From: Pararge aegeria
Taxonomy: Eukaryota; Arthropoda; Insecta; Lepidoptera; Nymphalidae
NCBI RefSeq assembly: GCF_905163445.1
Contig: NC_053181.1
Coordinates: 9,238,001 to 9,302,000 of the forward strand
Direction: 5' to 3'
DNA: 64,000 nucleotides
Every line of letters begins with the position of its first letter. Position 1 is the first letter of the stretch. The position numbers and the translations under genes are program-made. Positions 34,730-45,615 of this stretch are shown here, one piece after another. Below the pieces are notes generated by a model. The model did not search any database. It was not told the origin of the DNA and was given only the letters and a program-made list of their open reading frames with translations.

Positions 34730-34848
34730 AATAACGTGAAGCGATGATAACTCAGTGGGTAGAACTTCGAGTTCTCTTTGGTGCGTTTAAGTGGTGGACT
34801 GAGGACTTACCCCTTGTCATTGTGGGAGGAGACCCGTGCCCTGTATGA
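34730..34848 (+). repeat. SINE family C, internally deleted copy
   Basis: Head AGCGATGATAACTCAGTGGG and AACTTCGAGTTC, then directly the far end: AAGTGGTGGACTGAGGAC, ACCCCTTGTCATTGTGGGAG, GAGACCCGTGCCCTGTA. The middle of the element is missing. Confidence 0.6.
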
Positions 34849-34849
34849 A

Positions 34850-34972
34850 TGAATGAATACACTTTTATTGTACACCACATAAACATATAGTAAAATTATA
34901 AGTAAAAATTTAACAAAAAGTATACAATTTGGCGGCTTTATCGCTACATAGCGATCTCTTCCAGGCAACCAA
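34850..34972 (-). repeat. Non-LTR retrotransposon 3' end, family K copy 5
   Basis: Minus-strand copy: CACTTTTATTGTACACCAC (tail side), GGCGGCTTTATCGCTACATA, stem TCGCTA-CA-TAGCGA (34941-34954), TCTCTTCCAGGCAACC. It is inserted next to the end of the SINE C copy. Confidence 0.65.
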
Positions 34973-35739
34973 AGACTTTAAAAACAGCTCAAGAAGAGAG
35001 GTAGGTGGTGCATTTAAATAAACATGCATATATACCTATATATACAAATATAATATATACATATAATAAACTTACAATAAAATATATAGATAGTGAATAG
35101 TGCATATATATATTAATATATAATTTGTATATATGATGATGGTGCTGAAAAATGTACGCTGTGCTGTATGGTGACGCCAGTTCAGAATATATTTGTCACT
35201 TTCCGTCGTCTTTACGCGAGTTTCGTGCTCAGTGACTGAGAGAATATAATGGAGATCGGGCAGTAGCGTTCCCTGTACTACTACTATCATCTACTGCGGT
35301 TACCAACCTCTCTACCAATCGTGGTGCTTTCATTAGAGAGGCCCCTAGTTGTGGACCCATATATAGTGGATATTAATGATGTTCATTCCACAGCTTTTAT
35401 AAAAATCGCAATACGCTTAGATATTTTAACTACGCAACTGCTTTTAAATTAGCTCTCGGCATTAGATAGTGATTCAAGAGAAAAATTTAAATACAGTAAA
35501 CATGCTTGATTGTTAGTTAATATTAATATATATTTATAGTACCTGCCTACCTACTACCAATTCTAAACTTTAACCGATGTACCTACCTCATTATATTGAG
35601 GGAATTTTATTTATATGGAATACCTTGATTGATGTAGGGAGTAGGTGGGTGTTAATTAATTTCCTAAGATGTTACCTTTTGCCGACGGCACGGTGGTGTA
35701 CGGTAAAATTCGTAAGAATTTATGATTATTACACCATTA
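34973..35739. other. No gene seen
   Basis: Non-coding, AT-rich. Short open frames at 35072-35290 (minus) and 35577-35771 (plus) show no domain or codon pattern that supports them. Confidence 0.4.
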
Positions 35740-35797
35740 TAGTTTTAAGTCTACTTGTGAATTTTGGTTAATAAATTTATTCATTATTATTATTATT
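35740..35797 (+). repeat. Possible non-LTR 3' end with ATT tail
   Basis: TAAGTCTACTTGTGAATTTT, GGTTAATAAATTTATTC, then ATTATTATTATTATTAT. Tail style resembles the element at 16198. No coding part is visible. Confidence 0.4.
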
Positions 35798-37110
35798 ATG
35801 CATGAGATCATACTAAGGAAAAGCAATGAATTTTAAACAATTGTAATGTGATGTCGTAGCAAACATTTTTTGTGCACTTGTATTGTCAACAAACCTTGAG
35901 AGATAGATTAAATTATGCACTACGGAATTGTATTATTTAGCACTCTAAACTGCTCCAAATTAGTATATACATTGCACCCGTGCCAAGCCGGGGCAAATGG
36001 GGGTCGATGGCAAATAAATAAATTAATCGATCAACGAGTATGAACAAGTTCATAGATCTAGAGATGAACCTCGTAGTGTTTGATATCTCTTTTTTTTTTT
36101 TAATATTTCAAGGTTAATCCACTACGGCGCCTAGAGCTTTTATTCAAAGAGCAGCGAATCAAGCGTTTAGTGATAGGCACAAAAGACGTGAGCGGGGCTA
36201 ATTAAGCCTGGCTCGATGGCAATCGTTTCTGCATATAAATTAGTGAAGGCATTGTGAGATAAAATGCGCGCAGAACTAATATCTCGCACATGAGATGTAA
36301 ACGTATCTTCATTCACTGAAAAATCTTAAAAACCTATTTATAAAAAATAAAAAATGTATCTGAATATTCAGAGAAGGTTTGGGAAGATCTTTCGGAGTTT
36401 CAAGATTTTGTATTAACATAAAAACTTAAAACTCTGAAAGATCGTCACGGATCGCTTACTTTGAAATTGCACATCGTTGCATTGGAATACGCAAGCTTTT
36501 AAAAATTATAATATATATTATATGATACTTCGGTTATAGGTTTAGTATACAGGTTTCCTCAATTTAATGACTTTTGCCTGGCACGAAAAGTTTTTTAACA
36601 TAATAAAAACAAAATACCTACTGCCGATCGATATATGATTATATATATGATTTTATATAAAGTATTAATCAGAATTATTTACTTTAGAGGACTTGACTGC
36701 GGCCTCGTAGTCTGGTACAATAATATTTATTTCTGTAAAAAATCATTCTCAATAACTTCGCAAATAACGCTTTTCCAATAAGCTATAATGAATGATGGCT
36801 ACTTTATATCAACCGTTATAAGAGACGCAATCGCGGGGTTTTCTTTAGGTATTTAAGTTTAGCCTACGTGAGCCATGTAAAAACATATTATATATTTAAA
36901 CCTACCGCGAATAATTATCTACACGATAGTGAAAACCGTATCACGATATGATGCAACTTTGCTGCTTAATACTATGTAGAGAATAATTGCTTATTAGAAG
37001 GTTTATTATTAATTATATTCAATATTCTATAAAGAAAATAGACAGTTTTGGAAACAAATTTATTAAAAACAAGATTAAATATTAATAAAAATATGTAATC
37101 ATGGGATCAC
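35798..37110. other. No gene seen
   Basis: AT-rich non-coding sequence with nothing recognisable. Confidence 0.4.
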
Positions 37111-37128
37111 CACACACACACACACACA
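37111..37128. repeat. (CA)n microsatellite
   Basis: Nine CA units followed by a degenerate CA-rich stretch to about 37180. Confidence 0.95.
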
Positions 37129-37444
37129 GTCACACACATACAATCACGCGTAACTCACACACCAACAAACTATACCTACACACCCACCTCCAAAATTTAT
37201 ATCATTCTTTTTTCAATTTATTTTTTCCCATAATATAATTTTGTTAGTAGAACCATAATAGATATAAGGAAGACAAAGACTCCTGTAACACAGTTTAAAC
37301 TACAGCAGGAGTCAGAACTTCACACTAATGAAATGTACACGTTTTTTTGGTTAAATATAGATATTATTATTATGTAGCTTTCAAGATACCTTAATTAGCT
37401 TTAATCTTGCAAAACAGCTTATCTCACATAATGTTATTACGGTT

Positions 37445-37600
37445 CAACATATCAACGCATTCTCGACCCACTACATGGCAGGGGTCATATCCCAAATGAG
37501 AAGGGTTTTGGCAGTAGTCCACCACGCTTGGCCAGTGTGGATCGGTGGACTCCACACGCGTTTGTAAACACTGGACTGTTGAGGACTGTGAATATTTGTA
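37445..37600 (-). repeat. SINE family C fragment
   Basis: GACCCACTACATGGCAGGGG, AAATGAGAAGGGTTTTGGC, AGTCCACCACGCTTGGCC, GTGGATCGGTGGACTCCACA. Confidence 0.7.
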
Positions 37601-38074
37601 CATAAACTAATACAGTATTAAGAAATTTCATAAATTCTAGAAAGTCTTACTTCAAAGTGCTCTTGTTCGCCATGTAAGAGTGTAATACGCCAATTCATAA
37701 ATCTGTTACAACTTTAAGTTATATATTTGAAGGAGGTATTAAGGCAAGCTCGGAATGGGAAATAAGCTGGAAAATAACTTTTCGTAGAGCTGGAAACGTG
37801 CTGCATAATAATTGCTTTATTCGCGTATATTTGGTTCTCAACATTTTGAGTTACAATATATAGCGAAGTTGAATTTATTTTAAATTATTGCTTTATGAGA
37901 TTTCCTACAGGGAGTTCTGATTCTGAAGATTTAGTAAAGTAGTAGTGTGGTGCAGAAGATCTTAGGATTTCACATTTTTATTTACCTCCGGAACTTTAGA
38001 GTGGTGCTATAAGTAAACGCACACAACGCAACGCAACGCATGGATTTAATATTTACATTTATTTGTAGTTATTA

Positions 38075-38185
38075 TTCCACTAATCCGCACTGGGCCAGCG
38101 TGATCGACTACGGCCTAAACCCTTCTCGTTGTGGGAAAAGACTTGTGCCCTGTAGTGGGCCAGTAATGGGTTGATATGATGATGA
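38075..38185 (+). repeat. SINE family C 3' part
   Basis: CACTAATCCGCACTGGGCC, AGCGTGATCGACTACGGCC, CCCTTCTCGTTGTGGG, GCCCTGTAGTGGGCCAG, ending TGATATGATGATGATGG. Confidence 0.75.
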
Positions 38186-38214
38186 TGGTTATGATACTCA
38201 ATATTGGTACACCA

Positions 38215-38425
38215 TAACAAGTGCAATCTCACCTGGTCGTAAGTGATGGTACAGTTGATGGTAGCGGGGTAACCTGTTAGTAGAGTGGCAATTTTATTAT
38301 AATCCCTAATCGGTTTAACGCGGCATCGTACCGAAAGGCTAAATTGTTTGGCACTACGTATTTGCCGCTAGGGTGGAAACTAGCTATGGCCGAAGTCTTG
38401 CATCGGACCAGACCAAAGAAAATTG
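38215..38425 (-). repeat. SINE family A copy
   Basis: AGTGCAATCTCACCTGGTCG, GATGGTAGCGGGGTAACCTG, AACGCGGCATCGTACCGAAA, CTAGGGTGGAAACTAGCTAT, GACCAGACCAAAGAAAATTG. Confidence 0.75.
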
Positions 38426-39589
38426 ATAAGTTATAAATTTCCGAACTACCGAGAGTGAGAATGAGATAGAAAACATTAGACGTTCTCGGACTCCATGTGT
38501 TGTGTATGTAGATTGTTGATGAATTTTTATTTGTGTCAATATTTTCATCTCCTTGATAAATTAATTTTAAAGTTATGCTAAAACTAAAGATGCAAAAAAT
38601 CGTGAATACTGACTGAAAAAAAATTGCAAAAAGTTCCGAGAACGTGTCCGAGAATTTCGTGCACGTCTAAAAATTTATTATCACATGTACATAATGAAAA
38701 TAATAGTTCTAACGTGAATGATAGTGTGCCCAATGTGCCAAATAGTAAGTACTTGAATATTTTTAATACAAAACTAAATAAATAAATTTTAATATTTAAT
38801 CATTAAATTTCGTTATCATTTCTTACTACTCATAAATCATACATGTGATTTATTCAATGTTTAGTTTATTTATGTTTATTTTTTTTAGATGATTTTCGAG
38901 GGCAAAGTGATATTCCATTGGAAAATAATATTATAAACAATAAGAATAATACCAATAATATAAAAATAATATTATTGTAAGTACCAGAAGCTGAAGTTAG
39001 TAGATGTCTCATTACTTTATTTTATGTACTCATAAATACACAGTTTACTTAAAGCGACTGTTTTAGTTTTTCGATAAGTTATTTAATCAGGGACTTTTCA
39101 GAAGTTTCACTTCTACCGTGTGTGACTTGTACTGACACACATATTTTTTTGTTTTATTGATATAACAGATACTTCCGAACATCACAGGACGGTTTTTCAA
39201 AAATAGTCCTCAAGCCTATTGTTTTGTGTTGTACACATAGATAAACCGAGCATAGCTCCGTTAACCAAATATGTAAAATATTATATTTACTACAAAGAAT
39301 TGGATTTAGTGAAACTGAGTCGAAACATTACCAATTCATCGCGGAGATGCGAGTTTCCTGTATCAACATTTACGTTCGTTTTATCTCCCATTGCTTCAGT
39401 TGAATGTTGCAGTGGCGTTTATAAACTTTGCAGTTTGTTCAAGTGTTCTCAACATTTTATCAGGTCTAAGAGCGGATATTTATAAAGCGAGTATAAGGAA
39501 AACTAATATACTCTATTATATGAAAACTGTAGAATTATTTACCAAACTGTGTGCATTGAGTAGGTATACCTTTTTCTTTGTTTTATCTA
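38426..39589. other. No gene seen
   Basis: AT-rich non-coding sequence. Overlapping short frames at 39219-39630 have no recognisable domain. Confidence 0.4.
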
Positions 39590-39737
39590 ATGGGAGTCCT
39601 CGGCAGTGGTTAGTTAGTCCGGACCCGTAAAGACGTCCCGCCAAGTGATTCATAGTTTAGGAGTATAGGTTTAACATAACTGTCTAACAGGTTAGCACTT
39701 TATCATCTTAGACTGACTCTTCATTTACCACCAGTTG
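39590..39737 (+). repeat. SINE family A fragment
   Basis: AGTGGTTAGTTAGTCCGG, GACGTCCCGCCAAGTGATTC, TCTAACAGGTTAGCAC, CATCTTAGACTGACTCTTCA, TTTACCACCAGTTGAAG. It joins directly to a SINE C copy. Confidence 0.65.
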
Positions 39738-40062
39738 AAGCGGTGGTAGTCCAGTGGACTTAACTTTCGGGGGTCGGAGTTCGAATTCCAGCATGCACCT
39801 CTAACTTTTCTAAAGTTATGTGCGTTTGAGGCAATTAAAATGTCACTGGCTTCAACGCTGAAGGAAAACATCGTGAGAAATGCCATGCCAGAGAGTTCTC
39901 TATAATGTCTCTGTAATGTCAAAGGTGTGTTGAGCCCGCCAATGGGTCCACCACGGCCTGGGCCAGCGAGGTGGACTACGGCCTTGACCCCTTCTCATGG
40001 TGCGAAGAGACCCGTGCATTAAAGTGGGCCGGTAAGGGGTTGGTGTGATAATGATGATGATT
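39738..40062 (+). repeat. SINE family C, full-length copy
   Basis: tRNA-like head with TGGTAGTCCAGTGGAC (box A-like) and GAGTTCGAATTCC (box B-like), then AAGTTATGTGCGTTTGAGGC, GCTGAAGGAAAACATCGTGA, GGCCTGGGCCAGCGAGGTGG, ACTACGGCCTTGACCCC, GTGGGCCGGTAAGGGG and a GATAATGATGATGATTATG tail. Confidence 0.8.
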
Positions 40063-40248
40063 ATGAGATAGCAGCTAAAAGTAAAGTAATAGAATAAACA
40101 AAAAAGTACTTTTATGAAACACAAACATAATAATACCCGGATTATAAGTGATCCTAATAATAAGAATAAAAAAACGCGGTAAAAGCATATTATCTTGCTC
40201 ATCAATGACAATGACGACTTTTAATGCCTAATTTATTTTTATTATCTA

Positions 40249-40642
40249 CTAGCGTACCCAGCCCGCATTGCCGGGCTAGATTTTGCTTTATTTTATTTAA
40301 ACAATAAACTTACATCATTATATTTTTAATTTAAGTCTCATAATATATTGAATCATTTATTTTTCTCCGTATTTATTCTCTTCTATTCTCTTCTCGAGCG
40401 GGTTAAGGTCATTATCTACACCCATGTACACCCAACAATAGAATATTACAATAGTAAATAAAATCTGTATTTGATAGTTTGACAGTTCAAAAATAGGAGT
40501 CGATCGTCACCAAACTTTTCAGGATTACTCGCCAGGTCAATCCGGAGATTCCCTGAAAGTTTCATTGAAATCGGTCTAGCCGTTTCGGAATCTATACGGA
40601 ACATACCCACACACTTGACACTTTATCTTTTATATAAATAGA
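40249..40642 (-). mobile_element. Non-autonomous Helitron, copy 2
   Basis: On the minus strand it begins TCTATTTATATAAAAGATAA at 40642 and ends CTAG at 40249, between A (40643) and T (40248). The 3' hairpin is perfect here: AGCCCG-GCAATG-CGGGCT. It matches 18083-18470 from end to end with scattered substitutions. No coding sequence. Confidence 0.85.
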
Positions 40643-40814
40643 TATGTTCTTAATTATTTATGTATATAATAAGATTGAGTATACATAAGTTTATTATTTT
40701 ATATTTAATTAGTTAATTATTCTTATTTGTGTAATTTAGTTTATGTATTTATATTTAGCTATTTGAATAAAGGTTTATAATAATTTAACACCGCCTGTCC
40801 GTTCTCGCTCATGT

Positions 40815-40930
40815 TGTCCTAATCCTAAGGTTGCCTGGCAAAGATCGCTACTTCCGTCTTTGTATTTCTACTCTGCTTTAATTTCCCAAATTTCAAAGTG
40901 GTTTACAAATAAAGAGTTTAATAAATATAT
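40815..40930 (+). repeat. Non-LTR retrotransposon 3' end, family K copy 4
   Basis: CCTAATCCTAAGGTTGCCTG, GCAAAGATCGCTACTTCC, then TGGTTTACAAATAAAGAGTT. The 3' arm of the hairpin and the GGCCGCC block are deleted. Confidence 0.6.
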
Positions 40931-41627
40931 AAATAAACAAAACTCTCTGTATTTGGTATATCTTAGAGCTATGAATAAACGATACACTTTAATACCCCAT
41001 TCATTCAACATAACGATTTCATTATAAACGAAAGTATCTACATTAAGAAACAATACTAATTTCACGAAACACTTTCACAGATATACTGATAGCCACATTA
41101 TAAGATTTAAGTTCAGTACGAGCTCTCTATAGTTATTACTTATTAAGTTTGCAGCCAATAGGTGTCGTGAAACTTAAATCGAATTGCAACGAAGAAAACA
41201 GCTATTCTCCGTGACAACTAATGAAACACCTGCGCTTCGTGTTGTGAAAACATAGCTTCATGTAATTATCTGCAACTAAACGTATGAATCTACCGGGAGT
41301 CGCTCGTGTTTTTAAATTTATTTTATATGTTACTAGCATTTGTAAGCTCGCTATATTAACGACCAATTTAATTAATAAGCTTACTCTGTAACTTTCATCA
41401 TCATCATTATTAGCTGTAAGGAAATATCGCACGTTTGATCTCCACTTCATCGGAGAAAATAATTTTGATGATTAGACGCTCCACCTTACTCCAATAAAAA
41501 TAGAAGTGCGAGCGATGTGCTCTCCCAAGGGCTCTCTCCTTTGGAGGACCAAATGGGTTGGAACCAATCGAAACCTTAAAAGTCTTCGTAATCGTATTCA
41601 AACAGGCAATAATAATTGTGAAGCATT
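40931..41627. other. No gene seen
   Basis: Non-coding. Overlapping frames at 41202-41601 (minus) have no recognisable domain. Confidence 0.4.
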
Positions 41628-41700
41628 AATATTATTAATAATAATAAAAAGCTTTATTGACCACAATTCTAAAAAAAAAACAAAAATAAACAAAAAAAGA
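41628..41700 (-). repeat. Possible non-LTR 3' end with TAA tail
   Basis: On the minus strand AGAATTGTGGTCAATAAAGC leads into TTTTTATTATTATTAATAAT. An AATAAA signal followed by a simple tail suggests a truncated insertion. Confidence 0.45.
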
Positions 41701-41803
41701 GTTAATAAAAAAGCATGAAGAGGACGTTGCGGCGTTTTGGTCAGTGGGTCACCTCCTCAGGGCTGTGTTGCAGTACAATAGTAATTCTTAACAATTGTCG
41801 TTA

Positions 41804-41854
41804 CAGTGAATAATTGTTAATTTTTAATTGTTAATTTTTAACAATTATTCATTG
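41804..41854. repeat. 17-bp inverted repeat, one mismatch
   Basis: CAGTGAATAATTGTTAA (41804-41820) and TTAACAATTATTCATTG (41838-41854) around a 17-nt A/T spacer. It lies 11 bases before the hammerhead-like motif. Confidence 0.85.
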
Positions 41855-41865
41855 CAAGGTCATCA

Positions 41866-41909
41866 TCTCCTAAGGATGCTCCGGTTTCGGAGCGAAACGT
41901 GCGTAGAGA
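41866..41909 (+). ncRNA. Hammerhead-ribozyme-like core (degenerate)
   Basis: In order: TCTC (41866-41869), CTAAGGA (41870-41876) against the hammerhead CUGANGA, stem GCTCCG-GTTT-CGGAGC (41878-41893), GAA plus A-C pair start (41894-41898), a tiny stem AC-GTGC-GT (41897-41904), A at 41905 as the cleavage-site base, and GAGA (41906-41909), which pairs with TCTC. This is the type I hammerhead layout with a very short stem III, known from Penelope-like and related retroelements. The core G is A here, which should abolish cleavage. Assignment is inference. Confidence 0.45.
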
Positions 41910-42709
41910 ATTGCACAAGAATTGAATCGAATTTGCGACTCTAAAAGTACATTAGGTCCTTTGATGTTAATGTGGGTTGTGTTAAATAATTGTACCAATC
42001 AGTGAGATACCTCTTCATATGTTTTAATTTCGGTAAAAAGGTTATATTGTTTTGAATATTCGTGTAAAATAAGTGTATATAATTAATATTAAAAGTTTTA
42101 ATGTAAATTATTGAAATGAAAATCATCTATGCTAACAACTATGCATTTTTTATTTGCCACTTATAATGCTAAATTACGAATTACATATTTGAACCAATGA
42201 AGCTCCACGGAACGAACCATATCTGAATTGCACCTTTGTATTTTGAGGAAAGTCTTATATATTTTGAATCTATATTGATTTAATTTTCTTCTTCTTTTTC
42301 TTCTATGTAACGTTATTACGATTAGAATTAACAGCCTAATTAATGTTTGGTGAAGATCTGTTTGGTATGGAGTATAATGATTGAAGAAATTACACCAATT
42401 AGATTATCCTACTTTTCGCGGAGTATAGAACATTAAGCTTAGTTTTTATAATATATCATGGAATTCAATTTCAATGTTTAAAAAGTCCTTTGGAGATAAA
42501 TTAAAATTTAAAATTTCAATTTATTTCATTATAACTTATTGTTCTTATTTAGAAATGAAATATACGAGATAGATACAAAATGGCTGTTTGCCATTCGAAA
42601 GGAAACGATCAAAGAGAAGGAAACAATAGCGATAGATGTCAAAGTCAACTAAAAGGTTGATATCCCTTTTGAAACAATGATCAAAGAATCATCGCATATT
42701 ACAGAATTC
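41910..42709. other. No gene seen
   Basis: AT-rich non-coding sequence after the hammerhead-like motif. I see no reverse transcriptase or GIY-YIG coding remnant on either strand. Confidence 0.4.
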
Positions 42710-42760
42710 GCTCCTCAGATGTAGGAGTACTCTGATACATCTGAGGAGCTACTGCAGTAG
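42710..42760. repeat. Perfect 14-bp hairpin joined to a 12-bp palindrome
   Basis: GCTCCTCAGATGTA (42710-42723) and TACATCTGAGGAGC (42736-42749) around 12 nt. CTACTGCAGTAG (42749-42760), a palindrome, overlaps its last base. Confidence 0.85.
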
Positions 42761-43050
42761 CCGTTGCAACTCGTTTTGTCAGATAATCTCATCGTGTCAT
42801 TTGTGTCAGCGGTTTGGCGTTTCAGTACAATGCTAAATAAAACACTCGTATATCCAATTAAAAATTAACAAAATACAATTATTAAAAGTCAATCTCAATT
42901 CAACTCTCCAGAAATATTAAGCCTACATAGTTTAAATTTAGAAGGAAGGCTAGGGGTGTTTGCGTCGGCTAAGTAAATAATGTAATAAGCTACCAACTTT
43001 AAAATGTTAATGATGGTTTCTTCTAGAACGGAGGGAACAAATTTTTTTTT

Positions 43051-43127
43051 GTTTGTGTTTTCGATAGTGAACTGGAACAATCGAAAACACAAACACTCAC
43101 TGCGTGTCAATGTGGCACGCAGTGAGT
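43051..43127. repeat. Two adjacent perfect hairpins
   Basis: First: GTTTGTGTTTTCGAT (43051-43065) with ATCGAAAACACAAAC (43080-43094). Second, starting at the next base: ACTCACTGCGTG (43095-43106) with CACGCAGTGAGT (43116-43127). Arms are 15 and 12 bp with no mismatch. Confidence 0.9.
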
Positions 43128-43629
43128 TTTATGAGGAAGGTCCCAGATTGTGGGTCAATTAAAAAACATCTATCCTGTGACAGATTTACACGCTGTATGC
43201 CGAAGGCTTTTGCGTCTCGGTTTACTTGGTCGTCCCAATAGATTTCAACTCGTGAGGCTGTGACGTCATACTCTTCTTTATGTTGGCGGTTTTCTACCAA
43301 ATTTTATACATACTCAGTCTTATACGTTGCACATTGTTTGGTTCTACAAACATAGTAGACAGGGCACCTGAGCATATAGGGTTCGATTATTTTATCAACT
43401 CCAGCGTTTCTTGTATCCAATACACGTCGCCAACAAAAATAAAAGGCATACCTATTGTGAAAATTTCCCAAGAGTACATTGTTCCCTAGCATGAAATGCT
43501 CTTTATTTTTATTTCATTATTTGATTGCTTTTTCGTTTCATTATTTTCAATTTCGTTAGTTATTTTTAATTTGAAATTAATTTTGTAATGCAAATCTTAC
43601 ATTTAATCACGAAAGTAATAACTGCTCCT

Positions 43630-43740
43630 GACTGCAATCTGTCCTGGTGATAGGTGATAATGCAGTTTAAGATGGTTGCCATGGCTGAAACCTCACACCA
43701 AAATAGACCAGAGTTAATTCAGAAATTAACAAATGCACCC
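43630..43740 (-). repeat. SINE family A 3' fragment
   Basis: ACTGCAATCTGTCCTGGTGA, TAATGCAGTTTAAGATGG, then CCAAAATAGACCAGAG. Matches the family A end, with an internal deletion. The 70-codon frame over it is not a gene. Confidence 0.55.
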
Positions 43741-44639
43741 GGGAGCTCTATGTTACAAGGTACAAAGCTCTTACCAATGCGTCATGGAGGTCATCCAAAA
43801 TATATAGATATAGTTTTGAGTACTTTTATCACGGAAAGTGCACGATTCCTATGGAAGAGATATTAAACGCCAATCTATAAATAAATTGGCTTAAATAGAT
43901 GATCAACTACTAATATTAATATTAATATTTATGTCATAATAATCTTGGAATAATTGCCTGCTATTAGCGCCGTTTTTGGGCGTTAAGCTGCTTCTTGTGG
44001 CAATCAAAGGGGCAATAGGTGAAGTAAGATGCATAGCTTAAAAAGTAAAAGAGTAACCCATCGACGTTTAGGTCCATTGGTGCAATAATGGTACCCAGCA
44101 CCGAAAATCGTTGGTAGACTGAAATAGGTGACTAGATCACAAAAAAACGATCTACTGTAAGTCGTTGGACCCATGCCACACAGGGCAGTGGAATTTGAAA
44201 ATCCATATAAAGCTATGTTCAGTAGTGGACTTCAATCGGTACGATATCCGTTTTAATGAAAAAATCTATATAAACAGAAATCGCATCATATAAATTCTGA
44301 TTCACTTGTGAAATTATAAAATTGACTTAATTCCCGCGTAACAACTTTATGGCAAACAGCGACTCTCCTTATAAATAAAGGTACATAATAATTACCACTG
44401 TGTTTGTTATACTTCGAGTTAATGACTGTTTGATAGAGCGGGGACCCTTAATGTACATAGTTTTGTTTGCACCAGCCAGTTTCAGTTGAATTTGCATTTC
44501 ATAAACTGTTGAAATATGTTGCCGTACCTATTATTCACAGGCGAACTGAGAAGGCTAAATTGAAGTTTGTGTGAACTTAAACTATAAACGGTAGTGTGCC
44601 AGATACAATATAGAAGGTTTTAGTACTAATAGTAGAGAT
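43741..44639. other. No gene seen
   Basis: Non-coding sequence with no block I can match elsewhere in the window. Confidence 0.4.
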
Positions 44640-44810
44640 TTTTGTGGCAGAGTTCGTCGGGGAAGTGCCATGCTTATTTCTGCCGCTAAGCAGCGTGACT
44701 ATGTTCCAGTTTAAAGGGTTTGGTTATAACATGAGGTCATAAGTTGATGGACAAAGAGCAACATTTTGTAGAGCAATTCTCTTAATCGGCGATGGTTGTC
44801 AACTGTAATA
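44640..44810 (+). repeat. Unclassified interspersed repeat, family E copy 2
   Basis: AAGTGCCATGCTTATTTCTG, CTGCCGCTAAGCAGCGTGAC and AGTTGATGGACAAAGAG correspond to 480-640, with decay. Confidence 0.5.
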
Positions 44811-45404
44811 AAAAATAGCAACACAAAATTAGTTTATTATTACTTTGTATCTATGTTACTATCACCAATGCATTCAAGTTCTTTTGAAACGTATTCTTCG
44901 TAAATTATGAAGTGACTCTACCACAAGTTCAAAATGCATACTTACTAAAAGATTTCTAAAACATACACACTTTAACGTGTAAGAAGATAAGGGATGAAAG
45001 TTGAAAGAAAAGGCCGCGGGCAACCGGAAACCTAGTTATTAAATAATCGAAGACATCTGCGATAATCATCGTCAAAAGCTCCCTTTAGTATACTCCGAGT
45101 AGACTTATCTGAGTGAAGTACCCTCATTCCAATTCCCCTCAGTTTAAATTCACACCGAATTCAATTCTTAAAGTAGCAGAATCCGCCTCTGATTACAGTC
45201 ACGTAAAAACACTTGTTACGCAGTCTGAGACGACAAGGCGCATCAATCACCCGCGCCATGTTTAGATTGCCCAAATTAAGGCCGTTAGTGTGAGATCCTT
45301 CTTGAGAAAAATAATGGTACTTATAACTCTTCCTCCCGCCTTCACGTTCGTTCCGATTTTATTGTAATTTCATGTTTTCCTTTTGTCATGTATTATGAGG
45401 CAAT
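44811..45404. other. No gene seen
   Basis: Non-coding, no recognisable element. Confidence 0.4.
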
Positions 45405-45615
45405 TAGCGGTGATACCGTTGTGGCTCTTTTTAGGATGATCGAGTTCGATACCAAAACACACAAATAACTTTCCGGAGATAGGTGCGTTTTAAAAGATCA
45501 CTTGCTTTAATGGTAAAGGAAAGCATCGTTAGAAAACCTGCATGCCTGAACTAAACGTTCTCAAAGACGGGTGAAATCTGCCAGTCCGCGCTTGGCCAGC
45601 CTATTACCCACGGGT
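45405..45615 (+). repeat. SINE family C copy, decayed
   Basis: TTAGCGGTGATACCGTTGTG and CGAGTTCGATACC (head), AGGTGCGTTTTAAAAGATCA, AAAGGAAAGCATCGTTAG, AAACCTGCATGCCTGAAC, CAGTCCGCGCTTGGCCAGCC. Confidence 0.65.

Noticed and set aside
37111..37180. CRISPR-like or structured array in the CA-rich stretch
   Set aside because: It is a simple CA microsatellite with degenerate flanks. There are no spaced direct repeats anywhere in the window that would make a CRISPR array.
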